This document shows, piece by piece, positions 16,855 through 25,197 of a DNA stretch of 64,000 nt. The position numbers and the translations under genes are program-made. The stretch covers positions 62,001 through 126,000 of the forward strand of contig NZ_QHLJ01000003.1 of assembly GCF_006864365.1 (NCBI RefSeq). Direction: 5' to 3'. This stretch comes from Campylobacter sp. MIT 99-7217 (GTDB lineage Bacteria; Campylobacterota; Campylobacteria; Campylobacterales; Campylobacteraceae). Under the pieces are notes generated by a model that saw only the letters and a list, made by a program, of their open reading frames with translations, was not told the DNA's origin and did no database searches. The first letter of the stretch is position 1. The number at the start of each line of letters is the position of its first letter.

Positions 16855-17747
16855 AAATCACCATCATTGGTCCTGGTAATGTTGGCTTAAGCATAGCCTA
16901 TGCTTTGATTCTAAGAGAAAGTGTCAGCGAGCTTGTAATGATAGGGATAGAAAAAGAATCCCTCATAGCAAGAGATTTAGAGCTAGGACAAAGCATAGCT
17001 GCTTTAAATTTAGACATTAAGCTTACTTGCACTGAGGAGTACTCTTACAGCAAAGATAGTGATATAGTGATTTTTTGTGCTGGTGTTGCACGAAAGGATG
17101 GACAAAGCAGAGATGAGCTTTTGCAAACCAATAAAGAAATTATGCTTAAATGTGCTAAGCAAATCAAAAGATATGTAGAAAATCCCCTTTTTATCATACT
17201 TACAAATCCTGTTGATTCTTTACTTAATGTCTTATATGAAAGCCATCTTTTTGATTCTAAGAAAATCATAGCTATGGCAGGGACACTTGATAATGCTCGT
17301 TTTAAATATGAACTTGCAAAGAAATTTAAATGCAAAAGTTTTGATATAGACACCAAACTTATAGGCTTTCACAATGATGATATGGTTTTGTTAAAATCTT
17401 TATCAACTTGCAAAAATGAAAAAATTTCCACACTTTTAAATGAAGAAGAATTTGAAGATATTGAAAATGAGGTCAAAACAGGCGGTGCAAAGGTGATTAA
17501 ACACCTTAAAGCTTCAGCTTATCTAGCTCCAGCTGCTGCTTGTGTAAGGATGATAGAAGGGATTCGCACAAGAGAGTTTTTACCTATGAGTGTGATTTTG
17601 CACGGAGAATTTGGGGTTCATAATAAAGCTTTTGGAGTTTTGGCTCGTTTAAGTTTAGATGGAGTGCTTGAAGTTTTGCCTCTAAATTTAAACGAGGCAG
17701 AAAAGCTAAGTATTGAAAAATCTTTAATCAAATACAAATACATTTAA
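16851..17747 (+). CDS. mdh: Malate dehydrogenase (LDH-like type)
   Basis: It interconverts malate and oxaloacetate. The 298-residue protein has the NAD fold GPGNVGLSIAYAL at residues 6-18 and TNPVDSLLNV near 120. The loop CAGVARKDGQSRDELL (near 75-90) carries the arginine expected for malate rather than lactate specificity. It follows icd with a 4-base overlap. In C. jejuni sucC and sucD come next, but here the next gene is oorD after only 9 bases. Confidence 0.93.
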   Translation: MKITIIGPGNVGLSIAYALILRESVSELVMIGIEKESLIARDLELGQSIAALNLDIKLTCTEEYSYSKDSDIVIFCAGVARKDGQSRDELLQTNKEIMLKCAKQIKRYVENPLFIILTNPVDSLLNVLYESHLFDSKKIIAMAGTLDNARFKYELAKKFKCKSFDIDTKLIGFHNDDMVLLKSLSTCKNEKISTLLNEEEFEDIENEVKTGGAKVIKHLKASAYLAPAAACVRMIEGIRTREFLPMSVILHGEFGVHNKAFGVLARLSLDGVLEVLPLNLNEAEKLSIEKSLIKYKYI

Positions 17748-17756
17748 GGAAAAAAA

Positions 17757-18062
17757 ATGAGTGTTAATAATATGCCCGTTTGGGTGAATGAAAAGCGTTG
17801 CAAAGCCTGTAATATTTGCGTGAGTTACTGCCCTGCTGGGGTTTTGGCTATGAGAGATGATGTCAATGCCGTCTTAGGACAAATGATAGAAGTGGTTAAT
17901 CCAAATTCTTGCATAGGTTGTAATGAATGCGAACTGCACTGCCCTGATTTTGCCATTATGGTTGCAAAAAGAAATGACTTTAAATTTGCAAAACTCACTG
18001 ATGAGTCAAAACAAAGAGCATTACGAATCAAAGAAAATCATTATAAAAAGTTGGAAAATTAA
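17757..18062 (+). CDS. oorD: OorD, ferredoxin-like subunit of 2-oxoglutarate:acceptor oxidoreductase
   Basis: OorD is the small iron-sulphur subunit of the four-subunit enzyme that oxidises 2-oxoglutarate to succinyl-CoA and passes electrons to a low-potential acceptor. Two [4Fe-4S] motifs are seen: CKACNICVSYCP (residues 16-27) and CIGCNECELHCP (near 50-61). It is 101 residues, with an AAGGA site before the ATG. It opens the oorDABC set. Confidence 0.95.
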   Translation: MSVNNMPVWVNEKRCKACNICVSYCPAGVLAMRDDVNAVLGQMIEVVNPNSCIGCNECELHCPDFAIMVAKRNDFKFAKLTDESKQRALRIKENHYKKLEN

Positions 18063-18063
18063 G

Positions 18064-19188
18064 ATGAGAGAATTAATCGCAACAGGAAATAGCCTAGTGG
18101 CAAAAGCTGCCGTAGAATGTGGCTGTAAATTTTTTGGTGGCTATCCCATTACTCCAAGTTCTGAGATAGCTCATATCCTATCTAAGCTCTTGCCTGCAAA
18201 TGATGGCACTTTTATACAAATGGAGGATGAAATCAGCGGCATAAGCGTCAGCATAGGTGCTGCTATGAGTGGGGCAAAGTCTATGACCGCAAGTAGTGGT
18301 CCTGGCATTTCTTTAAAATCAGAACAAATCGGCTATGCTTTTATTGCTGAAATTCCCCTAGTCATAGTCAATGTTATGCGTGGAGGTCCATCAACTGGGC
18401 TTCCAACTAGGGTTGCACAAGGGGATTTATTTCAAGCAAAAGCGCCTACTCACGGCGATTTTGCAAGTATAGCTCTAGCTCCTACGACACTAGAAGAAGC
18501 TTATACTGAGACGATTAGGGCTTTTAATTTGGCTGAAAAATTAATGACGCCTGTATTTTTACTGCTTGATGAGACCGTAGGTCATATGAATGGTAAAGCA
18601 AAAATTCCTGAGGTTAAAGATTTACAAATTATTAATAGAGCTAAATTTAGCGGAGCTAAAGAAGCTTACAAGCCTTATGAAGCGCCGATGAATGAGCCAG
18701 CGACTCTAAATCCTTTTTTCGAGGGGTATCGCTATCATATCACAGGGCTTCATCACGGAGATATAGGCTTTCCTACTGAAGATGGTGCTATTGTAAAATA
18801 CAATATCGAACGCCTTTTTGGAAAGATCAAAAACAGAGTCGATGAAATTTGTTTATTTGAAGAATATGAGCTTGAGGATGCTGATTTTCTTGTTATAGCC
18901 TATGGTAGCGTAGCTTTAAGCGTGAAAGAAGCTATTCACAGATTAAGAGAGCAAGGCATAAAGGTAGGGCTTTTTAGACCTCTTACTCTTTATCCTGTGC
19001 ATGAGAAAAAAATAGCCCAAGTTGTGAGTAAATTTAAAAAAGTTCTGGTTTGTGAATTAAATATGGGACAATATTTAGAAGAAATCCAAAGAGCAAGCAA
19101 AAGGGATGATTTTTACACCCTACTTCGTGCAAATGGACGCCCACTAACCCCAAGCGAAATTATGATAAAAATAAAGGAGAGTTTATAA
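18064..19188 (+). CDS. oorA: OorA, alpha subunit of 2-oxoglutarate:acceptor oxidoreductase
   Basis: The protein begins MRELIATGNSLVAKAAVECG and has the family block FFGGYPITPSSEIAHIL (near 22-38) and SSGPGISLKSEQIGYA (near 80). I place the start at 18064, one base after the oorD stop; an earlier in-frame ATG at 17923 lies within oorD in another frame and is rejected. The length of 374 residues agrees with OorA. It pairs with OorB for catalysis. Confidence 0.96.
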   Translation: MRELIATGNSLVAKAAVECGCKFFGGYPITPSSEIAHILSKLLPANDGTFIQMEDEISGISVSIGAAMSGAKSMTASSGPGISLKSEQIGYAFIAEIPLVIVNVMRGGPSTGLPTRVAQGDLFQAKAPTHGDFASIALAPTTLEEAYTETIRAFNLAEKLMTPVFLLLDETVGHMNGKAKIPEVKDLQIINRAKFSGAKEAYKPYEAPMNEPATLNPFFEGYRYHITGLHHGDIGFPTEDGAIVKYNIERLFGKIKNRVDEICLFEEYELEDADFLVIAYGSVALSVKEAIHRLREQGIKVGLFRPLTLYPVHEKKIAQVVSKFKKVLVCELNMGQYLEEIQRASKRDDFYTLLRANGRPLTPSEIMIKIKESL

Positions 19189-20030
19189 TGGCTTTTGAAT
19201 ATGATAATTATCTTAGAGTGAATAAAATGCCGACACAGTGGTGTTGGGGCTGTGGCGATGGAGTGGTTTTAAAAGCTATTATTAGAGCCATTCAAAAAGT
19301 AGGCTGGGATATGGATGATGTTTGTCTTGTTTCTGGTATTGGCTGTAGTGGGAGGATGAGTTCTTATGTAAATTGCAACACCGTGCATACCACTCACGGC
19401 AGAGCTATTGCTTATGCTAGCGGAATAAAACTTGCCAATCCTAGCAAACATGTCATCGTAGTAAGTGGAGATGGCGATACCTTAGCTATTGGAGGCAATC
19501 ACACGATACACGGATGCCGTAGAAATATAGATTTAACTCATATTTTAATCAACAATTTCATTTACGGACTTACCAATTCGCAAACCTCGCCCACAACCCC
19601 TCAAGGTTTTTATACAGTTACAGCACAACATGGTAATATCGATCCAAATTTTGATGCTTGTAAGCTTACCATAGCAGCAGGAGCTAGCTTTGTCGCAAGA
19701 GCAAATATTATCGAAGCGATGAAACTTGAAAACACTATAGCTAAGGCTTTAGAGCATAAAGGATACAGCTTTGTGGATGTCTTTTCAAATTGTCATATCA
19801 ACCTAGGTCGTAAAAACAAAATGGGAGAAGCCACCCAAATGCTTGATTGGATCAAAGGGCTTTGTATAGATAAAGATAAATTTGAAAAGCTTGAAGAGCC
19901 AGATAAAAAACATAAATTTCCAATGGGTATACTACATCACGATAAAGAAAGAGTAGAATACTGCCATGCCTACGAAGAAGTGCGTCGTGCTTCAAAAGAA
20001 AAAAGAATGGTTAAATTGGAGGATCTATGA
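19188..20030 (+). CDS. oorB: OorB, thiamine-pyrophosphate beta subunit of 2-oxoglutarate oxidoreductase
   Basis: OorB binds thiamine pyrophosphate. Visible motifs are QWCWGCGDGVVLKAI (residues 17-31) and the GDGDTLAIGGNHTIHGCRRN block (near 90-110), the GDG...N thiamine/magnesium site. It is 280 residues, has a GGAG ribosome site, and overlaps the oorA stop by one base. Confidence 0.96.
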   Translation: MAFEYDNYLRVNKMPTQWCWGCGDGVVLKAIIRAIQKVGWDMDDVCLVSGIGCSGRMSSYVNCNTVHTTHGRAIAYASGIKLANPSKHVIVVSGDGDTLAIGGNHTIHGCRRNIDLTHILINNFIYGLTNSQTSPTTPQGFYTVTAQHGNIDPNFDACKLTIAAGASFVARANIIEAMKLENTIAKALEHKGYSFVDVFSNCHINLGRKNKMGEATQMLDWIKGLCIDKDKFEKLEEPDKKHKFPMGILHHDKERVEYCHAYEEVRRASKEKRMVKLEDL

Positions 20031-20581
20031 AATATCAACTAAGATTTGGTGGAGAAGGTGGACAAGGCGTCATTACCGCTGGAGAAATTTTAGCAGAAGC
20101 AGCGATTAAAGAGGGTCGCTATGCTTTTAAGGCATCAACTTATACTTCACAAGTTCGTGGAGGTCCTACAAAAGTTGATATTATCATTGATAATGAGGAA
20201 ATTTTATTTCCTTATGCTGTAGAAGGTGAAATAGGCTTTATGCTTTCCACAGCAGATAAGGGTTATCATAGCTTTAAAGAGGGCGTAAAAGAAAAGGGGA
20301 TTATAGTTGTTGAGCCAAATTTGGTCAATCCTCAAGAACAAGACTTTGAAAAATGGCAAATTTATCAAATTCCTATCATTACTATAGCCAAAGACGAGGT
20401 TGGCAATGTTGCTACCCAATCAGTCATCGCTCTTTCTATAGCAGCTTTTATGAGCAAATGTATAGAACTTGAACCACTTAAAGAAACTATGCTTGAGATG
20501 GTCCCTGCCAAAACAAGAGAGGCAAATGCCAAAGCTTTTGATTTGGGTGTTCAATACGCTACAAAAGCCTTAGGGCTTTGA
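20027..20581 (+). CDS. oorC: OorC, gamma subunit of 2-oxoglutarate:acceptor oxidoreductase
   Basis: The 184-residue protein has the gamma-domain signature FGGEGGQGVITAGEIL (residues 6-21) followed by TSQVRGGPTKVDIIID. It overlaps the oorB stop by four bases. A strong rho-independent terminator begins 9 bases after its stop, so it closes the icd-mdh-oorDABC transcript. Confidence 0.95.
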   Translation: MKYQLRFGGEGGQGVITAGEILAEAAIKEGRYAFKASTYTSQVRGGPTKVDIIIDNEEILFPYAVEGEIGFMLSTADKGYHSFKEGVKEKGIIVVEPNLVNPQEQDFEKWQIYQIPIITIAKDEVGNVATQSVIALSIAAFMSKCIELEPLKETMLEMVPAKTREANAKAFDLGVQYATKALGL

Positions 20582-20589
20582 TTTAACTT

Positions 20590-20617
20590 ATGCCTCGCAA
20601 AGTGGCGGGGCATTTTT
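20590..20617 (+). terminator. Rho-independent terminator after oorC
   Basis: ATGCCTCGC (20590-20598) pairs with GCGGGGCAT (20605-20613) through nine base pairs including one G-T, with a six-base loop AAAGTG. A TTTTT run follows. It is one of the most GC-rich spots in the region. Confidence 0.85.
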
Positions 20618-20840
20618 CTTACAAGTTCTTTTGCTAGTCTTATTAATTTCTACTAAAAAGTTTGAATTTAAGTTTAAATTTGATGCAATAGCTCCAAATT
20701 TTAGCACCTTTGCATAGAGTTACAAATGATTTTTCTTATATTTGCTCAAATCTAAATCCTTAAACACAAGGTTTGCAAAACCTAAAATACAAAAAATATA
20801 TTATTTTAAACATTGAAACTTAAATTTTAAAACATGATTA

Positions 20841-20860
20841 TTCTTTGTTGTAACAAAGAA
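20841..20860. repeat. 9-2-9 palindrome in the oorC-hemH gap
   Basis: TTCTTTGTT-GT-AACAAAGAA is a perfect inverted repeat with a two-base centre. It is too tight for an efficient terminator hairpin and has no flanking T run, so a protein-binding site or chance are the alternatives. No promoter next to it could be assigned. Confidence 0.45.
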
Positions 20861-20870
20861 AGAAAAATAA

Positions 20871-21077
20871 AAAAAGTTTTTTCATCTTATTTTTAACGAT
20901 CATTTCACTAAACTTATACTTGACTAAGGATTTATTAGCCAAAATTATAAAAAAGAAGCAATATTCAAAACACTAAAAATACGCGGTGGCATAAATTATC
21001 CTCTAAATATAAAAAACAGAGCAAGCCTTGACATAAATATAAATTTTAAACGCCAAAAATTTATGGAAGAAATTTAA
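20871..21077 (+). pseudogene. Possible remnant of an unidentified gene
   Basis: One plus-strand frame reads KKFFHLIFNDHFTKLILD, then a TAA at 20925-20927, then a further 49 codons including IRGGINYPLNIKNRASLDI, ending at a TAA at 21075. The residue mixture (Arg-Gly-Gly, Asn-Tyr-Pro) is more protein-like than the usual AT-rich noise. There is no start codon or ribosome site. I do not recognise the family and cannot exclude chance. Confidence 0.25.
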
Positions 21078-21102
21078 AATAAGCACTATCCTATACACAA
21101 AC

Positions 21103-22044
21103 CTAGGTTAAATTCTTTTGAAGATATTTTAAGATAAAATCGATAAATTCCTTACTATCATTAGGACAAGTAATGACCTTGTAGTCTTTCGTCGCCACCT
21201 TTCTATACTCAAGCTCGAGCTCAAAAACACTTTCTGAGCAATCAATACAAAAGGCAATAGGATAGATTAAAGCCTCATTTTTAAGCCCTGCTAAAATGTC
21301 GCTTGTATTTGGTTCAAGCCATTTTACGGGTCCAAGCCTACTTTGATAGCCTAAAACAATCTCATCAAAAAAAGGCTCAAGTCTTTGTTTTAAGTCCTCA
21401 AAATGTGCCCTTACATGACTTTCATACACATCGCCCTTTTTTATATGCGAAATAGGCAAAGAATGAGCTGAAAAAATAAGCGTTTTTTTATGTCCTTTTA
21501 AAAACTGCTCGTTTGCACTTAAAATGTGTGAAATGATCATTTCATTATACGCTTCATCATCATAAAAAACAGGAATTTTGCTAAGTTTTGATTTGATATT
21601 TAGGTTTTGAATTTCTCTTTCAAGTACTTCTAGAGATGAGCTAACCGTGGTTTTTGAATGATGAGGATATAAGGGGAAAAGCACGATTTCATCATCTGCC
21701 TTAAGCTCATATTTTTGCAAAACTTCCTTGGCAAAAGGTGGCACATATAAATTTACAAAATCAAAGTAAAAATCCTTAAAATTATCATTTTGCACGCATT
21801 TTTCACGAAGTTTATCACACAAGCTTTGAGTAAGTTCATTTAAGGGAGATTTTCCGCCTAAATGTTCGTAGTTTTTCCTCATCGCACCCACACGCATTTT
21901 CGTGATACACCAAGCCACAAAGCCTCTTAAAGCCTTGTTTTGAATACCTAGTATATAAGGATCATTGAACATATTTTTTAAAAAAAGCTCACAATCTTTA
22001 AGATTTAAAGCTCCACCCATGTTTAAAAATAATACAAGTTTCAA
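21103..22044 (-). CDS. hemH: HemH, ferrochelatase
   Basis: Ferrochelatase inserts ferrous iron into protoporphyrin IX, the last step of haem synthesis. The 313-residue protein has LFLNMGGA at the start, FPLYPHHSKTTVSSSLEVL near residue 128-146, FSAHSLPISHIKKGD near 191-205, and CIDCSESVFELELEYR near 265, which carries the conserved acidic residues. Its start overlaps the gnnA stop by four bases, so it ends the gnnB-methyltransferase-gnnA-hemH unit. Confidence 0.95.
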   Translation of the reverse strand: MKLVLFLNMGGALNLKDCELFLKNMFNDPYILGIQNKALRGFVAWCITKMRVGAMRKNYEHLGGKSPLNELTQSLCDKLREKCVQNDNFKDFYFDFVNLYVPPFAKEVLQKYELKADDEIVLFPLYPHHSKTTVSSSLEVLEREIQNLNIKSKLSKIPVFYDDEAYNEMIISHILSANEQFLKGHKKTLIFSAHSLPISHIKKGDVYESHVRAHFEDLKQRLEPFFDEIVLGYQSRLGPVKWLEPNTSDILAGLKNEALIYPIAFCIDCSESVFELELEYRKVATKDYKVITCPNDSKEFIDFILKYLQKNLT

Positions 22045-22901
22045 CGCATATCCTCCAGTAATTCTTGAACCCTTATAGCATCTTTAATTCTCGCAAGAGG
22101 GGAAAAATCATTTTTAGCAAAACTTAAAAAAGCCTCATGCTCAGCTCTTAAAGGGCTTGTTTTATCATTAAATTCAAGTGGATTTAAATTTTTTAATAAA
22201 ATAAAGTCATTTAAATTTGCCTCATAAGAATTATCCTCGCAAATCACACTGATTTGCCTTTTTTTATAGCTTGCATTCCAGCTTTCATGCACCACGCCAA
22301 TGCAGTTTTCAAGCTCGCAAGCAATGATTGAATCATCTTCTCTTTGCTGTGAGTGGGCAAAGCCCTTAAATACCTTACTTTGCTTAAATTCGCTCTGGCT
22401 TAAAAAAGCAAGCAAATCAAGATCATGCACAGCCAAATCTTGCAAAACGCCCACATCAGTTATCCTTTGCGGATAGCTTGAATACCTTTGTATGTTTATA
22501 CTAATGATTTTTTCATCTTTTAACGCTTGCTTTAATGCTTTTATCACAGGATTAAAACGCTCACTAAAGCCTACACCAACATTAATTTGCAAGGTTTTGC
22601 TAAGCTCATCAAGTTCTTTCATTTGGGTTAAATTTAAGGCTAGTGGCTTTTCAATAAGGATATTTTTAACCTTTGAAAAAGCCTTTTTTGCTAGATCAAA
22701 ATGTGTGTTTGTAGGGCTTGCGATGATTAGCAAATCAAGATTTTGCTCTAAAAACTCATCTAAATTCTCATAAAAAGGATAAGCAAAATCTTGACTTTTA
22801 GCTATATCGTATAAAAGAATTTCTTTAAAATTCTCATTTTTGCTAAGCTCGTTCAAATGGTTTTTTCCCATTCGTCCAAGCCCTATAAGCCCTATTCTCA
22901 C
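22041..22901 (-). CDS. gnnA: GnnA-like UDP-GlcNAc 3-dehydrogenase (Gfo/Idh/MocA family)
   Basis: The 286-residue protein has a Rossmann start RIGLIGLGRMGKNHL and the family EKPLALN motif near residue 90. In C. jejuni the orthologous gene beside hemH (Cj0504c) is known as gnnA: it oxidises UDP-GlcNAc at C3 so that GnnB can transaminate it, giving the 2,3-diamino sugar of lipid A. A DegT aminotransferase is two genes upstream in the same unit. The gnnA name rests on neighbourhood and family, not on residues specific to the substrate. Confidence 0.82.
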   Translation of the reverse strand: MRIGLIGLGRMGKNHLNELSKNENFKEILLYDIAKSQDFAYPFYENLDEFLEQNLDLLIIASPTNTHFDLAKKAFSKVKNILIEKPLALNLTQMKELDELSKTLQINVGVGFSERFNPVIKALKQALKDEKIISINIQRYSSYPQRITDVGVLQDLAVHDLDLLAFLSQSEFKQSKVFKGFAHSQQREDDSIIACELENCIGVVHESWNASYKKRQISVICEDNSYEANLNDFILLKNLNPLEFNDKTSPLRAEHEAFLSFAKNDFSPLARIKDAIRVQELLEDMR

Positions 22902-24010
22902 GAAAAAAAGCCTTCAGCTTCAAGGCTTTTTAGGGTTTCATTTAGAAGGGCTATTTTTTGCCATTGTGTTTCTTTGGCGATTTCATTGCCCTCTTCTGTG
23001 GAACTAAAGCCACATTGTGTGCTAAGCTCGATTTGTTTAGGGCTGATGAATTTAGAAGCGATCTTAACTCTAGTCTTAAGCTCTTCAACACTTGGGCTTT
23101 CATTAACCTTGCTGGTTAGGATTCCTAAAACAGCAATTTGATCTTTCATAAATTTCAAAGGCTCAAAATCCCCAGCCCTCTCATCATCAAATTCTAAGAA
23201 AAATTTATTCACACGAAGTTCGCCAAAAAGCTTTTTAGCCACCCTCATATAACCCCCACTTGCTACATAACGACTGCGGTAATTTCCTCTACAAATATGA
23301 ATCGCACTCATCACGCCCTTTGGCATAGTCTTTAAGCTCTCGTTAAGAAAATCCACATATTCTTCACATAAATTTTCAGCATTAATTTCATTCGTCTGAC
23401 AAAAACTCTCATCACACAAAGAACCAAAACTTGTATCATCAAGCTGTAAATACACACCACCAAGCTGGGCAAATTTAGCATAAAAATCTGCATAGGCTTT
23501 TAAAATATCATTTTTAAGCCTTAAAAAATCCTTGCCGTAATGCTTTAACTCGCTGTTTTTACCTCCACGAATAAAAAGCATGTATAAAAGCATTGAAGGG
23601 CTTGGGATAGTAAGCTTAAGGCGTTTTACATCAAGTTTTAGGCCCTTAGCAAGCTCCATAAGCCTTGCAAAATCTTTCAAAAACGGATGATCGCCACATT
23701 TGATATCGCCTACGATTTCGATCCCCTCAGCCCTTGTTTCAATGCCTTTGAAAAAATAGCCACGCTCTTTTTTGATTTTATTTAAGCCCTCAAAGCCCCA
23801 ATAAAAGTCCAAATGCCACCACGAACGGCGAAATTCTCCATCACTTAAATAATAAATCCCAGCCTTATCGCACTGCTGTAAAAGCTCTATTATACAAGAA
23901 TCCTCCACGCTTCTAAGCTGTTCTTCATCGATTTTACCTTGAGCGTAATTTTCTCTTGCTTGTTTTAAAACTAAGGGTCTTAAAAAAGAACCCACTTGAT
24001 CTAATTTCAT
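22898..24010 (-). CDS. MetE C-terminal-like (YxjG/YxjH-type) methyltransferase
   Basis: This 370-residue protein matches the COG0620 family: the catalytic half of cobalamin-independent methionine synthase without the N-terminal half. Zinc ligands of that fold are in place: His and Cys in AIHICRGNYRS (near 243-253), Glu in FLEFDDERAGDFEPL (near 278) and Cys in STQCGFSS (near 337). The start DQVGSFLRP is also typical. It probably transfers a methyl group to homocysteine or a similar thiol; the donor is unknown. It overlaps both neighbours by four bases (ATGA), embedded between gnnB and gnnA, where C. jejuni as I recall has no gene. Confidence 0.85.
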   Translation of the reverse strand: MKLDQVGSFLRPLVLKQARENYAQGKIDEEQLRSVEDSCIIELLQQCDKAGIYYLSDGEFRRSWWHLDFYWGFEGLNKIKKERGYFFKGIETRAEGIEIVGDIKCGDHPFLKDFARLMELAKGLKLDVKRLKLTIPSPSMLLYMLFIRGGKNSELKHYGKDFLRLKNDILKAYADFYAKFAQLGGVYLQLDDTSFGSLCDESFCQTNEINAENLCEEYVDFLNESLKTMPKGVMSAIHICRGNYRSRYVASGGYMRVAKKLFGELRVNKFFLEFDDERAGDFEPLKFMKDQIAVLGILTSKVNESPSVEELKTRVKIASKFISPKQIELSTQCGFSSTEEGNEIAKETQWQKIALLNETLKSLEAEGFFS

Positions 24011-25092
24011 TTTAACTCCTTAAACACAGCAATTACACTTTCTTGCTCTTCCTTGCTCAAAAATGCAGAAAAAGGCAAGGAAAGCACATGCTCGCTAGCA
24101 TACTCAGCCTTTTCAAGCCTCAAATCCTTAAATTCGCTAAAGCAAGGTTGTTTATGCAAACAAATAGGATAATGTATCGCATAAGCAATATCTGCATTTT
24201 CAAGGACTTTGAGTGCATTAGCCCTATCCTCGATCAAAACGCTATATTGTGCATAAGCACTGAAGCAATGTTCTTTTATCTTTGGCACAACGCAGTTTTT
24301 TAAGCCCTCATCATAAGCTTTTGCAAGTTCTTGCCTTTTTGCAAGCTCTTTATCTAGGTGTTTTAGCTTGACATTTAAAATTGCTGCTTGCAAGGTATCA
24401 AGCCTGCCGTTAATGCCGATAAGCTCGTGATAATAACGCTTTGTTTGTCCGTGATTTAGAAGTATTTTCATCTTTTTAGCTAAATTTTCATCATCACTAA
24501 AAACAGCCCCGCCGTCCCCATAAGCACCAAGAGGCTTTGAAGGAAAGAAGCTCGTGCAAGAAATATGTGCTATAGAGCAAGACTTTTTCCCCTTAAAAGA
24601 AGCCCCAAAGCTTTGAGCGCCGTCTTCAATCAAAAAGATATTATTTTTTTCGCAAAGCTCTTTTAAGCTTAATAAATCACTCATCTGCCCAAACATACTT
24701 ACAGCAATAACAGCCTTTGTTTTAGCACTTATAGCCTTTTTGACGCCCTCAAGAGTAAGGTTAAAATCAAGTAAATCAATATCCACAAAAACAGGCTTAG
24801 CACCGACTAAGCTCACCATTTCAGCAGTAGCAATAAAAGTAAAACTAGGAACGATGACCTCATCGCCTGATTTTATATCCAGCGCCCTAAGTGCAAGATA
24901 CAAAGCACTTGTGCCACTAGAACAACCCAAAGCATAAGAAACACCGACATATTTAGCTAGATTTTCTTCAAATTCTTCAAGCTTTGCTCCACCTATGAAA
25001 GAAGTATTTTGCAAAACCGAATTTATAGCCTCATCGATTTCTTGCTTATAATCCTCATACTGAGCTTTAAGATTGATAAAGGGAAATTTCAT
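24007..25092 (-). CDS. gnnB: GnnB-like sugar-nucleotide aminotransferase (DegT/DnrJ/EryC1/StrS)
   Basis: The 361-residue PLP enzyme opens FPFINLKAQYEDYKQEI and has GCSSGTSALYLALRAL near residue 57-72, the Asp in LIEDGAQSFGA near 155 and the PLP lysine in FFPSKPLGAYGDGGAVF near 180-196. With GnnA it would make UDP-2-acetamido-3-amino sugar for lipid A. It is first in its operon and divergent from alaS. DegT enzymes share these motifs across many sugars, so the specific substrate is inferred from context. Confidence 0.83.
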   Translation of the reverse strand: MKFPFINLKAQYEDYKQEIDEAINSVLQNTSFIGGAKLEEFEENLAKYVGVSYALGCSSGTSALYLALRALDIKSGDEVIVPSFTFIATAEMVSLVGAKPVFVDIDLLDFNLTLEGVKKAISAKTKAVIAVSMFGQMSDLLSLKELCEKNNIFLIEDGAQSFGASFKGKKSCSIAHISCTSFFPSKPLGAYGDGGAVFSDDENLAKKMKILLNHGQTKRYYHELIGINGRLDTLQAAILNVKLKHLDKELAKRQELAKAYDEGLKNCVVPKIKEHCFSAYAQYSVLIEDRANALKVLENADIAYAIHYPICLHKQPCFSEFKDLRLEKAEYASEHVLSLPFSAFLSKEEQESVIAVFKELK

Positions 25093-25112
25093 TTTTAAAC
25101 CTTAAAATTTAT

Positions 25113-25142
25113 AAAAATAAGCCATAATTGTAGCTTATTTTT
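25113..25142. repeat. 10-base inverted repeat between gnnB and alaS
   Basis: AAAAATAAGC (25113-25122) pairs with GCTTATTTTT (25133-25142) around a ten-base centre that contains the candidate gnnB -10 box. Hairpin or operator are both possible. Confidence 0.4.
25127..25132 (-). promoter_or_regulatory. Candidate -10 of the gnnB operon
   Basis: TACAAT on the minus strand lies 35 bases before the gnnB ATG, inside the centre of the inverted repeat 25113-25142. Confidence 0.4.
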
Positions 25143-25161
25143 ACTTAATTTAAAGTATTTT

Positions 25162-25170
25162 TGGTATGAT
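25162..25170 (+). promoter_or_regulatory. Extended -10 promoter of alaS
   Basis: TGGTATGAT (TG extension plus TATGAT at 25165-25170) follows a T-rich stretch and precedes the alaS ATG by 27 bases. Confidence 0.5.
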
Positions 25171-25197
25171 TATGAGAAAAATTTATAGGAAATTTTT

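Larger units (their letters stand above)
20618..21102. other. Gene-free interval between oorC and hemH, possibly decayed coding DNA
   Basis: No intact gene is seen in these 485 bases. They contain a perfect palindrome at 20841-20860. On the plus strand two adjacent coding-like blocks in one frame (20871-20924 and 20928-21074) are separated by a TAA and lack a start. On the minus strand a 43-codon open stretch without a start ends near the oorC terminator. These look more like remnants than genes. Confidence 0.5.

Noticed and set aside
17923-18063. Possible 47-residue N-terminal extension of OorA
   Set aside because: The extension overlaps oorD in another phase; the ATG at 18064 gives the normal OorA N-terminus.
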